Positions 47,614-56,527 of a stretch of 64,000 nucleotides of DNA are shown piece after piece. How positions within the stretch are numbered: position 1 is the stretch's first letter; each line of letters starts with the position of its first letter. The stretch covers positions 16,006 to 80,005 of the forward strand of contig NZ_JAIWQV010000003.1 of assembly GCF_026122795.1 (NCBI RefSeq). Reading direction: 5' to 3'. Source of the DNA: Buchnera aphidicola (Chaitophorus viminalis) (lineage in GTDB: Bacteria > Pseudomonadota > Gammaproteobacteria > Enterobacterales > Enterobacteriaceae). The notes under the pieces are model-generated. The model ran no database searches and was not told where the DNA came from. It saw only the letters and a program-made list of their open reading frames with translations. A program made the position numbers and the translations under genes.

Positions 47614-48564
47614 ATGAAAAAACAAAAAATACATAGTAAAATAATTATATTAGGATCAGGACCAGCAGGTTATACAGCTGGAATATATTCTGCAAGAGCT
47701 AATTTAAATCCAATTATTATTACTGGAAATATTCCAGGTGGTCAATTAATGCAAACTAATATGATTGAAAATTGGCCTGGAGATTATAATACTTTAATAG
47801 GTTCAGAATTTATTCAAAGATTAAAAAATCATGCTTTAAAATTTAATACTTGTATTATAAATGATCACATTAATGATATAAATTTTCACTCTAAACCTTT
47901 TATTTTAATTGGTGATGATAATATTTATACAGCTGATTCTATTATAATATCTACAGGATCTACACCTAGACGATTAAATATTGATTCTGAATCTTTATTT
48001 TTTGGAAAAGGTATATCAACTTGTGCTATATGTGACGGTTTTTTTTACAAAAATAAAATTATATCTGTCATTGGAGGTGGTAATACAGCTTTAGAAGAAT
48101 CTTTATACTTATCTAATATTGTAAAAAAAATACATTTAATACATCGAAAAAAAAAATTTACTGCAGAAAAAATATTAATTAAAAAAATTATTCAAAAAAT
48201 TGATGAAAAAAAAATAATTTTTCACAAAAATTATAAAGTAAAAAAATTTTTAGGAAAAAATTTATTAGAAAGCATTGAAATTGAATCTATAAAAAATAAA
48301 AAAATTAAAAATTTTAATATATCTGGAGTATTTTTAGCTATTGGAAATAATCCTAATACACAAATTTTTAAAAATAAATTAAAAATGAAAAATGAATATA
48401 TTATTGTTGGAAAAGATTCTAAAAAATATTCTTCTCAAACTAATATTCCAGGAGTATTTGCAGCTGGAGATGTTATATATAATTCATATAGACAAGCTAT
48501 AACTGCTTCTTCTAGCGGATGTATAGCTGCTCTTGATTCTGAAAAATATTTAGAATCTTTATAA
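47614..48564 (+). CDS. trxB: thioredoxin reductase
   Basis: NADPH-dependent flavoenzyme that reduces thioredoxin. 316 aa (E. coli 321). N-terminal FAD motif G-S-G-P-A-G-Y-T near residue 13, redox pair in C-A-I-C-D-G near residue 135, NADPH motif G-G-G-N-T-A-L-E-E near residue 152 and the C-terminal FAD segment A-A-G-D-V. It lies upstream of infA on the same strand. Confidence 0.96.
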   Translation: MKKQKIHSKIIILGSGPAGYTAGIYSARANLNPIIITGNIPGGQLMQTNMIENWPGDYNTLIGSEFIQRLKNHALKFNTCIINDHINDINFHSKPFILIGDDNIYTADSIIISTGSTPRRLNIDSESLFFGKGISTCAICDGFFYKNKIISVIGGGNTALEESLYLSNIVKKIHLIHRKKKFTAEKILIKKIIQKIDEKKIIFHKNYKVKKFLGKNLLESIEIESIKNKKIKNFNISGVFLAIGNNPNTQIFKNKLKMKNEYIIVGKDSKKYSSQTNIPGVFAAGDVIYNSYRQAITASSSGCIAALDSEKYLESL

Positions 48565-48662
48565 AAACTTCAATTTTTAATAATATATAGAATGAAAAAA
48601 AAAAATAATGTATTATGAAGTTATATTTTACCAAAAATTTAAATTTATAAGAGATTGATATT

Positions 48663-48881
48663 ATGATTAAAGAAAATAATATTGAAATGCAAGGAACAGT
48701 TATAGATACTTTACCTAATACTATGTTTCGTGTACAGCTAGAAAACAAACATATAATTTTAGCACATATTTCAGGAAAAATGAGAAAAAATTATATTAGA
48801 ATTTTGACAGGAGATAAAGTTACAGTTGAACTTACTCCATATGATTTAACTAAAGGTAGAATAACATTTAGAAGTCGATAA
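48663..48881 (+). CDS. infA: translation initiation factor IF-1
   Basis: Small OB-fold factor that occupies the ribosomal A site during initiation. 72 aa, the same length as E. coli, with the central [12 protein letters not shown] and D-K-V-T-V-E-L segments identical. The most conserved protein in the window. Start preceded by AAGAGA-type Shine-Dalgarno. Confidence 0.98.
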   Translation: MIKENNIEMQGTVIDTLPNTMFRVQLENKHIILAHISGKMRKNYIRILTGDKVTVELTPYDLTKGRITFRSR

Positions 48882-48910
48882 TTTGAAAATATGTATTTAA
48901 TTATAGAAAA

Positions 48911-48956
48911 TTTATACAGAAATAAAATATTATGATTAAATTAATATTTGTATAAA
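48911..48956 (+). terminator. compound hairpin downstream of infA
   Basis: Outer 7-bp stem (48911-48917 with 48950-48956) and inner 8-bp stem (48925-48932 with 48942-48949) stacked with a 7-base bulge on one side and a 9-base loop, beginning 30 bases after the infA stop. Terminator-like, but no clean U-tract. Confidence 0.35.
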
Positions 48957-49082
48957 ATATTATTTTTATATAAATTTCGAAATATTTAAAATTTTTTATT
49001 TTATAATTGATATAATATTTAAAATAAATTTTTATTAATAAAATTTATAACTATATTTTTACAAAAATATATTAGGAAAAAA

Positions 49083-50828
49083 ATGCGTACTCATTACTGT
49101 GGAGAAATTAATACTAAACATCTTTCTAAAAAAGTTAAAATATGTGGATGGATAAACAAAATTAGAGATATTGGAAAAATAATTTTTATTGATATAAGAG
49201 ATCAAGAAGGAATAGTGCAAGTAATTTTTTCTTCTAAAATAAAAAATACATTTCAAAAAGTTAAAACACTAAAAATAGAATACTGTGTTCAAATTTCTGG
49301 AATAGTAAAAAAAAGAAATCCGAATAATATAAATTTAAATATTTATACTGGAAAAATAGAAATTTTTGCACATAAATTAAAAATTTTAAATATATCAAAA
49401 GATTTACCATTAGATTTTAATAAAAATAATTCAATTAAAACTAGATTAAAATATCGTTATTTAGATATTAGACGGTCAAATATTATTAATAATTTGAAAA
49501 TTAAACATTTAATTATAAAAAATATTTCAAATTTTTTAAATACTAATAAATTTTTTAATATAGAAACTCCTTTTTTAACTAAATCTACTCCAGAAGGAGC
49601 GCGTGATTATATTGTTCCTAGTAGATTAAATTTAGGAAAATTTTATGCTTTACCTCAATCTCCTCAATTATTTAAACAAATCTTAATGATGTCAGGAATA
49701 GATAGATATTATCAAATTGTTAAATGTTTTCGTGATGAAGATTTAAGATCTAATAGACAACCTGAATTTACTCAAATAGATATAGAAACATCATTTATGA
49801 AAAGTAATAAATTATGTAAACTTATGGAAAAAATGATTATTAATTTATGGTTAAAAATAAAAAATATTCAATTAAATAATATTCATAAAATTTCTTTTAA
49901 TGAATCTTTAAAGCGTTTTGGTACAGATAAACCAGATTTAAGAAACCCTTTAGAAATTATTGATATTGATGATTTATTTAAAAACACATTAATTTTTAAG
50001 AATGTAGGATCTAAATCTTATCGAACTATTACTTTAAAAATTCCAAATGGAATAAATTTAAAAGATGAAAAAATTAATTTTTATATAAAAATATTAAATA
50101 AACAATTTATTAAAAACTTTTTTATTATGGTTGTTCAGAATTTAAAATTAAAACAAATATATACTAATTTTTTTATACTAAAAAAACTTGATTTAAAAAT
50201 AGAACAAGAAATTATTCAAAGAAATCAAAGTAAAGAAGGAGATATAATATTTTTTGTACATGGATCTCAAACATTAATTACAAAAACATTAGGGAAATTA
50301 AGAAATATTATTGGAAAAGATTGTAAAATAATAAATAAAAATAAATGGTCTGTAGTTTGGATTAAAAATTTTCCTTTATTTAAAAAAAATTCAAATAATA
50401 CATTTTCTTGTATGCATCATCCATTTACTTCTCCAAAAAATTTAAATATTTTAAAATTATTAAAAAATCCTATAGATTCTCTTTCAAAAACATATGATAT
50501 GATTATAAATGGAGAAGAAATAGGGGGTGGTTCTGTACGTATACATAATAAAAAATTGCAAGAAACAATTTTTAAAATTATTGGATTAAATAAACAAGAA
50601 CAAAAAAATAAATTTGGATTTTTTTTACATGCATTAAAATATGGAACTCCTCCTCATGCTGGAATTGCTTTTGGATTAGATAGAATCGCTATGTTATTAA
50701 CAAATAGTAAATATATTAGCGATGTGATTGCATTTCCAAAAACTACTTCAGGAAAATGTTTAATGACACAAGCACCAGAATTTATTAATACAAATTTTTT
50801 AAATGAATTAGGAATTAAATTAAAATAA
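49083..50828 (+). CDS. aspS: aspartyl-tRNA synthetase
   Basis: Class IIb synthetase charging tRNA-Asp. 581 aa (E. coli 590). N-terminal OB anticodon-binding domain begins M-R-T-H-Y-C-G. Motif 1 is followed by T-P-E-G-A-R-D-Y. Motif 2 F-R-D-E-D-L-R is near residue 218, the bacterial GAD insertion lies at about residues 290-410, and motif 3 G-L-D-R-I-A-M is near residue 531. The GAD insertion is the most divergent part. Confidence 0.97.
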   Translation: MRTHYCGEINTKHLSKKVKICGWINKIRDIGKIIFIDIRDQEGIVQVIFSSKIKNTFQKVKTLKIEYCVQISGIVKKRNPNNINLNIYTGKIEIFAHKLKILNISKDLPLDFNKNNSIKTRLKYRYLDIRRSNIINNLKIKHLIIKNISNFLNTNKFFNIETPFLTKSTPEGARDYIVPSRLNLGKFYALPQSPQLFKQILMMSGIDRYYQIVKCFRDEDLRSNRQPEFTQIDIETSFMKSNKLCKLMEKMIINLWLKIKNIQLNNIHKISFNESLKRFGTDKPDLRNPLEIIDIDDLFKNTLIFKNVGSKSYRTITLKIPNGINLKDEKINFYIKILNKQFIKNFFIMVVQNLKLKQIYTNFFILKKLDLKIEQEIIQRNQSKEGDIIFFVHGSQTLITKTLGKLRNIIGKDCKIINKNKWSVVWIKNFPLFKKNSNNTFSCMHHPFTSPKNLNILKLLKNPIDSLSKTYDMIINGEEIGGGSVRIHNKKLQETIFKIIGLNKQEQKNKFGFFLHALKYGTPPHAGIAFGLDRIAMLLTNSKYISDVIAFPKTTSGKCLMTQAPEFINTNFLNELGIKLK

Positions 50829-51384
50829 AACATAAATATTATTTTATTAAATTAAAATTTTTTATTATAAAAAATAGTTAATAAATTTTTAAAATTTACT
50901 TTTTATATTTAAAAATTTATATTTAAATTTAATTTTTATAATTAATTTGTATTGATTAAAAATTTTAAAAATATATTATTAATAAATAAGATTATATTCA
51001 AAAATTTATTTTTTATTAATATAAATAATTTATTTTTATAATTTTAAAAATATTTTTTAATTTTGATAAGTATATTAAAACATTTATTATTTTTTTTTAA
51101 AATAATATAATTATTTAAAAATCTATATAAAGATAAATTTTTTATTAAAAAATTTGAATATTAATTTTAATATATGATAAAAATTTTAAATATATATAAA
51201 ATATTTTTCTTATATTTTACTTAAATTAAGTTTTTTAGAAAAATAGTATATTTAAAGTATTTTAAAAATATATCAAATAATTCTATAAAATCTTTATGAA
51301 TTTATATAAAATTTATCTAAAAATAATATATTTTTAAATTTTTTTATTGCAATATATTTTAAAATTTAAATAATATTAATTATA
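50829..51384. other. 556-base gene-free region between aspS and pykA
   Basis: Almost pure A/T, with no frame showing conserved residues on either strand. From memory, better-known Buchnera genomes carry zinc-transport (znu) genes and a peptidase here. If so, this is a fully eroded remnant, but nothing in the sequence lets me name it. Both flanking genes end here (convergent), so only terminators are expected. Confidence 0.45.
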
Positions 51385-52830
51385 TTAAAAATTTACTTTT
51401 AATATTCTACTGGTGTTAGTATTTCCAGTAATTCCTTTAATATCTCCTTGAGTAATAATAACTATATCATTTAATTGTAAATATTTCTTATTATACAATA
51501 ATTTAACAGCTTCTTGAGAAGCTAATAATCCTTCTTCTTTAGTTTCAAAAAATACAGGAGTAACTCCACGATATAGAGATACTAAATTTAAAGTTTTTTG
51601 ATTTCTTGACAAAGCAAAAATAGGTAATCCAGAACTAATTCTAGAAGTAATTAAAGATGTTTTTCCTGATTCTGTTAAAGTAATAATAGCTTTTACACCT
51701 TTCAAATGATTTGCAGCATACATAGCAGACATAGCAATAATTTCTTCAATACTATCAAAAGAAATATTAATTCGATGTCTAGAAATATTCATACTAGGTA
51801 CTTTCTCTGCTCCTTGACATACTTTTGACATTGATATAACTGTTTCTATAGGATTATTTCCTGAAGCTGTTTCTGAAGATAACATAACAGCATCACTTCC
51901 ATCCAAAACAGCATTTGCAACATCCATTACTTCTGCTCTTGTTGGTATAAGATTAAAAACCATAGATTCCATCATTTGAGTAGCTGTAATTACAACTCTA
52001 TTTAATCTACGAGCTGTTCTAATAAGTTTTTTTTGCATTCCAGCTAATTCTGGATCTCCAATCTCGATTCCTAAATCACCTCTTGCTACCATAATTGCAT
52101 CTGAAGCTAATATCATTTCTTCAATTATTTGATCATTTTTAACAGATTCAGCTCTTTCTATTTTTGCTATTATTTTTGCTTTACTTCCAGCTTTTTTCAT
52201 AAGTTTTTTAGCATTTTTTAAATCTTTAGCAGATTTAGGAAAAGAAACAGCTAAATAATCTACTTCAATTTTAGCCGCAGTTAAAATATCTCTTTTATCT
52301 TTATTAGTAATAGAACCTGCATTTAAACCACCTCCTAGTTTATTTATTCCTTTATTATTAGTTAATATCCCTCCAATTAAAACTCGTGTAAAAATTTTTA
52401 ATTCATATACTTGTAATACTATTAATTGAATTTTACCATCATCTAATAATAGAATATCTTGTACACAAATATCGTTTGGTAAATTTCTATAATTAAAACC
52501 TACTCGTTTTTTATTTCCTAATTTTTTTTTATAAAAATAATCTAATAAAAATAAATCTCCTTTTTTTAAAAATATTTGATTATTTAAAAAATTTGAAATT
52601 CTAATTTTTGGACCTTGTAAATCTCCTAAAATCGCTATATTACTTCCAGTTTCTTGAATTACTTTTCTAGCTTTTTGAATTCTGATTATATGTTCTTCTT
52701 GTGTGCCATGAGAAAAATTTAATCTTAATACGTTTGCACCAGATAAAATAATTTTTTTTAAAACTTTTTTTGAATCTGTAGAAGGACCAAGAGTAACAAC
52801 AATTTTTGTTCTTCTAATTTGATTTAACAT
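51385..52830 (-). CDS. pykA: pyruvate kinase (PykA type)
   Basis: Converts phosphoenolpyruvate and ADP to pyruvate and ATP. 481 aa (E. coli PykA 480). [11 protein letters not shown] at the start, the G-D-L-Q-G-P-K-I-R segment, active-site [17 protein letters not shown] and the M-Q-E-S-like M-M-E-S-M loop. The L-R-R-T-K start and [11 protein letters not shown] block fit PykA rather than PykF. Shine-Dalgarno AAGGA. Highly conserved. Confidence 0.96.
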   Translation of the reverse strand: MLNQIRRTKIVVTLGPSTDSKKVLKKIILSGANVLRLNFSHGTQEEHIIRIQKARKVIQETGSNIAILGDLQGPKIRISNFLNNQIFLKKGDLFLLDYFYKKKLGNKKRVGFNYRNLPNDICVQDILLLDDGKIQLIVLQVYELKIFTRVLIGGILTNNKGINKLGGGLNAGSITNKDKRDILTAAKIEVDYLAVSFPKSAKDLKNAKKLMKKAGSKAKIIAKIERAESVKNDQIIEEMILASDAIMVARGDLGIEIGDPELAGMQKKLIRTARRLNRVVITATQMMESMVFNLIPTRAEVMDVANAVLDGSDAVMLSSETASGNNPIETVISMSKVCQGAEKVPSMNISRHRINISFDSIEEIIAMSAMYAANHLKGVKAIITLTESGKTSLITSRISSGLPIFALSRNQKTLNLVSLYRGVTPVFFETKEEGLLASQEAVKLLYNKKYLQLNDIVIITQGDIKGITGNTNTSRILKVNF

Positions 52831-53193
52831 TTATTTAATATCCTTAACATTAATATTTTTTTTAAGAGACTGATATAATATATTTATAAATATAGAAATT
52901 TTTAAAGAATTTTAAATTTTTATTATTAAAATATATAAATTTCTATATATTTATAATACTTTATATATGTAATATTTAAAAAGATAATTTTATATAAAAT
53001 TGTAATTTAATATATATTAATATTTAATTTTAATATATAAATTTATTCGTTTTAAGTAAAAATTTATATTTTTTAAAATAAGACTTCATGAAAATAGTTT
53101 TATTAAAAATAAACTATATATATAATAAAAATATAATTTAATTTAAAATAAATATTATTTTTAATATTTTTACTTTTAGGAAATTAAAATTTA
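52831..53193. other. divergent pykA/zwf control region
   Basis: 363 bases with no gene; must contain promoters for both pykA and zwf. Its main structure is an inverted repeat, listed separately. AGGAAA lies about 9 bases before the zwf ATG and AAGGA about 9 before that of pykA. Several TATAAT-like hexamers occur, none with a convincing -35. Confidence 0.4.
52885..52955. repeat. 17-bp inverted repeat with 2-base bulge upstream of pykA
   Basis: Arms 52885-52901 and 52937-52955, loop 35 bases; the two arms match perfectly apart from an extra TA in the right arm. It contains one G-C pair. Located 55-125 bases upstream of the pykA ATG, so in a leader transcript it would form a long hairpin; alternatively a DNA-level operator. 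Confidence 0.45.
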
Positions 53194-54669
53194 ATGAATT
53201 ATAATCAAAAAATTTTAGCGTATGATTTAATTATTTTTGGAGCAAAAGGTGATCTATCTAAAAGAAAACTTTTACCTTCTTTATATCAATTAGAAAAATT
53301 ATGTAAATTACATATAAATACACGAATTATTGGTGTAGGAAGAGCTAATTGGGATGCAGAAAATTACAGAAAAATAGTGAAAAACTGTATTATTAAATTT
53401 TCTAATGAAAAAATAAATCAAAAAATTTGGCATAAATTTTCAAAAAAATTATTATTTTGTAATCTGGATGTAAATGATACATCTAGTTTTATTAAATTAC
53501 AAAAAATTATTAATCAAGATAGAAAAATGATTATAAATTATTTTGCATTACCACAACATACATTTAAATTTTTATGTAAAGGTTTAAAAAAATTTAAATT
53601 AAATTTAAAAAAAGATAGAGTGATTTTAGAAAAACCTATTGGAAATTCTTTAAAAACTTCTAAAAAAATTAATATTGAAATTAATAAAATTTTTAAAGAA
53701 AAAAGAATTTTTAGAATAGATCATTATTTAGGTAAAGAAACAATTTTAAATCTTTTAGCATTAAAATTTTCTAATTCTATTTTATTTACAAATTGGAATA
53801 ATAAAACTATTGATCATGTACAAATTACTGTTTCTGAAGAAGTAGGAATAGAAGGAAGATTAAGTTATTTTGAAAAAACTGGACAAATGAGAGATATGAT
53901 TCAAAATCATTTACTACAAATTTTATCAATTTTAGCTATGTCTGCTCCAATTAATTTAAAAGCAAATAATATTAGAAATGAAAAATTAAAAATATTACAA
54001 GCATTACGAGTTATCAATGAAAAAAATATTAATCAAAATACCGTACGTGGACAATATACATCAGGAACAATAAATAATACACAAGTTTCGTCTTATATAA
54101 AAGAAATTGGAATAAAAAATTATAGCAACACTGAAACTTTTGTTGCTATAAAAGTAAATATTGATAATTGGAAATGGTATGGAGTACCTTTTTATCTAAG
54201 AACAGGAAAAAGATTACCAATAAAATATTCTGAAATTGTAATTTATTTTAAACCTGTACATATGAATTTATTTCATTCATCTTTAACAAATATTCCTTTA
54301 AATAAAATAATTATAAGATTACAACCTAATGAGGGAATTGATATATTTATCATGAATAAATTTCCAGAATTAGATTTAAATTATAAATTAAAAGAAATAA
54401 AATTAAATTTTGATTATAAAAAAAATTTTAAAAATTTACGTATATATGATGCTTATGAAAGATTATTATTAGATAGTTCTCTAGGAATTCAATCTTTGTT
54501 TGTAAGAAGAGATGAAATAGAAGAATCTTGGAAATGGACAGATTCTATTATTCATGCTTGGAAAACTAAAAAATCTAAATTAGAATTTTATAAAGCAGGT
54601 ACTTGGGGTCCGAAATCTTCAGATAATTTATTAAAAAAAGATGGAAGATGTTGGAATATTTACAGGTAA
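53194..54669 (+). CDS. zwf: glucose-6-phosphate 1-dehydrogenase
   Basis: First enzyme of the oxidative pentose phosphate pathway, making NADPH. 491 aa, exactly the E. coli length. N-terminal dinucleotide motif G-A-K-G-D-L-S-K-R-K, the catalytic R-I-D-H-Y-L-G-K-E near residue 173 and R-T-G-K-R-L near residue 337. Works with pgl at 27 kb. Confidence 0.97.
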   Translation: MNYNQKILAYDLIIFGAKGDLSKRKLLPSLYQLEKLCKLHINTRIIGVGRANWDAENYRKIVKNCIIKFSNEKINQKIWHKFSKKLLFCNLDVNDTSSFIKLQKIINQDRKMIINYFALPQHTFKFLCKGLKKFKLNLKKDRVILEKPIGNSLKTSKKINIEINKIFKEKRIFRIDHYLGKETILNLLALKFSNSILFTNWNNKTIDHVQITVSEEVGIEGRLSYFEKTGQMRDMIQNHLLQILSILAMSAPINLKANNIRNEKLKILQALRVINEKNINQNTVRGQYTSGTINNTQVSSYIKEIGIKNYSNTETFVAIKVNIDNWKWYGVPFYLRTGKRLPIKYSEIVIYFKPVHMNLFHSSLTNIPLNKIIIRLQPNEGIDIFIMNKFPELDLNYKLKEIKLNFDYKKNFKNLRIYDAYERLLLDSSLGIQSLFVRRDEIEESWKWTDSIIHAWKTKKSKLEFYKAGTWGPKSSDNLLKKDGRCWNIYR

Positions 54670-54768
54670 TAAAATAATATTTTAAAAAAATCTTTAAAAA
54701 TTTTTTGTAGACTTGTTTTAAAGAAATTTGTTATTATTATAGATACATTAAAAATTTGTTTTATATAA

Positions 54769-54792
54769 TTTTTTATATAAAAATTTTTTGAA
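54769..54792 (+). terminator. 10-bp A/T hairpin downstream of zwf
   Basis: Arms 54769-54778 and 54783-54792 around a TTTT loop, followed by AATTTTTT. About 100 bases after the zwf stop in the 283-base gap before htpX. Shape fits an intrinsic terminator, but all pairs are A-T so stability is low. Confidence 0.35.
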
Positions 54793-54952
54793 TATATTAT
54801 TTAATAAATTTTAAATTCAAAAATATTTAATTATAATAAAAAATTTTTTACAATTAAAATTCTTTTAATTCAGTCTTATGTATTAAATAATAATATTTAT
54901 GAAATATATTATAAATATTAAAAAAAAGAATTTTTTAAAAAAAGGAAAAAGT

Positions 54953-55837
54953 ATGATTCGAGTTTTATTATTTGTAGTAACTAACTTATCTGTAATAAGT
55001 TTATTATGTATAATAGCGTTTTTTACTGGAATACAAACAAATAATATAATATATCTAATTATTTCAGGTTTTTTATTTGGTTTTGGAGGAGCTTTTATAT
55101 CACTTTTATTATCAAAAAAAATTGCTTTATTTTCTATTGGATCAAATGTTATTAAAAATCCAACAAATGAATCTGAAATGTGGTTATTAAAAGTTTTAAA
55201 AAAACAATCAAAACAATTAAATATTAAAACTCCTGATCTAACTATATATAGTTCAAATAGTATTAACGCATTTGCTACAGGATCTAAAAAAGATTCTTCT
55301 TTAATTGCACTTTCTACAGGTTTGCTAAATAAAATGAATAAAAATGAGATAAAAGCAGTAATTGCTCATGAAATGACTCATATAGCAAATGGAGATATGA
55401 TTACTATGACGCTTATACAAGGCGTTTTAAACACTTTTGTAATATTTTTATCTCGTGGAATTGCATATTTATTTTCAAATTTAGATTCTAATAATAATTC
55501 TTCACAATCTATATTTCAAAAAACCGGAGCTGTATATTTAATTTTAACAATTTTTTTAGAAATTATGTTTGGAACTATTGCAAGTTTTATTACAATGTGG
55601 TTTTCTAGAAGACGTGAATTTTACGCTGATGCAGGATCTGCTAAAATAGTGGGTGTAGAAAATATGATATCTGCTTTACAAAAAATGCAATATAATCCAT
55701 ATTCTTTAGAAATTCCAAAAACTCTTACCACACTTTGTATTAATAATTATGAACAAAATTCTTTTTTAAGTTTATTTATGTCTCATCCTCCATTACATGT
55801 TAGAATTCAAGCTTTATATAAAAAAACTTATATGTAA
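54953..55837 (+). CDS. htpX: protease HtpX
   Basis: Inner-membrane zinc metalloprotease for membrane-protein quality control. 294 aa from the ATG at 54953, which has AAAAGGAAA just upstream and matches the E. coli N-terminus (M-I-R-V-L-L-F). An in-frame ATG 54 bases upstream adds only a lysine-rich extension and is rejected. Two N-terminal transmembrane segments, zinc motif H-E-M-T-H near residue 136, two more hydrophobic segments, and the third ligand region E-F-Y-A-D-A-G. Confidence 0.95.
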   Translation: MIRVLLFVVTNLSVISLLCIIAFFTGIQTNNIIYLIISGFLFGFGGAFISLLLSKKIALFSIGSNVIKNPTNESEMWLLKVLKKQSKQLNIKTPDLTIYSSNSINAFATGSKKDSSLIALSTGLLNKMNKNEIKAVIAHEMTHIANGDMITMTLIQGVLNTFVIFLSRGIAYLFSNLDSNNNSSQSIFQKTGAVYLILTIFLEIMFGTIASFITMWFSRRREFYADAGSAKIVGVENMISALQKMQYNPYSLEIPKTLTTLCINNYEQNSFLSLFMSHPPLHVRIQALYKKTYM

Positions 55838-56095
55838 TCATATTTTATATAAATTTAATATATTTTAAATAATAACCAAATGTTAAATATTGTTTTTTGT
55901 TTAAAAATCCTCTATTATAGAATAATTAATATTTATTAGAAAAATATTTTTATAAAATTTTTTTACATAGTATATAAAGACTAATTTTAAAAATATTTTA
56001 AATAAAATATATTTATAACTAATCAAAATTATTATTAAAAGTTAAAAATTTTTAAAATAATTTTTCTGTAGTATAAATGTTTAAGGAAATTTTAA
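55838..56095. other. htpX-cspC intergenic region
   Basis: 258 A/T-rich bases. It presumably contains the cspC promoter and leader. AAGGAAA precedes the cspC start. A small dyad TCTAT-T-ATAGA is near 55911-55921. No conserved cold-box can be recognised. Confidence 0.35.
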
Positions 56096-56305
56096 ATGTC
56101 AAAAATTAAAGGTAAAGTGAAATGGTTCAATGAAGCTAAAGGTTTTGGATTTATTACTCCTGAAGATGGAAGTAAAGATGTTTTCGTACATTTTTCTTCT
56201 ATTCAAGGAGAAGGATTTAAAACTTTAGAAGAAGGTCAAAATGTTGAATTTGAAATTCAAGAAGGACCAAAAGGACCATCAGCGATAAATGTTTTTGCAA
56301 GTTAA
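56096..56305 (+). CDS. cspC: cold-shock-like protein CspC
   Basis: Single OB-fold RNA chaperone of 69 aa. RNP1 K-G-F-G-F-I-T and RNP2 V-F-V-H-F are intact. The C-terminal half ([10 protein letters not shown]) is closer to E. coli CspC than CspE, and the htpX-cspC-yoaE neighbourhood supports cspC. Probably highly expressed, given its conservation and its strong downstream hairpin. Confidence 0.93.
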   Translation: MSKIKGKVKWFNEAKGFGFITPEDGSKDVFVHFSSIQGEGFKTLEEGQNVEFEIQEGPKGPSAINVFAS

Positions 56306-56362
56306 TAAAAATTATTTATTTAAATTTTATTAAAAATTTTTTTAAACATTAAAAATTTTTAA

Positions 56363-56390
56363 AAACCTCTGTTTTTATATACGGAGGTTT
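56363..56390 (+). terminator. cspC terminator hairpin
   Basis: The most G/C-rich intergenic hairpin in the window: arms 56363-56371 and 56382-56390, 9 pairs including a CCTC/GAGG core, loop of 10 bases mostly T and A. One pair is U-G on the plus strand and would be A-C on the other, so it is oriented for the cspC transcript. Located 57 bases after the stop. The bases after it are not a pure U-run. Confidence 0.7.
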
Positions 56391-56527
56391 GAAATTAATT
56401 CATACAATAAAATTTTATATAATACACATAAATTTTTATTTTTAAAAAAATATTTTTAAATAAAATATTTTTATAATCATAATATCAAATCATTCATAAA
56501 ATTTTTCCTATTTAATGGAGTTGTTTA

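Noticed and set aside
48512..48748. Open frame spanning the trxB end and infA start on the minus strand
   Set aside because: Overlaps the near-identical infA gene on the other strand; no homology.
54899..54952. Upstream ATG extending HtpX by 18 residues
   Set aside because: The ATG at 54953 matches the E. coli start and has a good AAAAGGAAA ribosome binding site; the extension is lysine-rich and would precede the first membrane segment.
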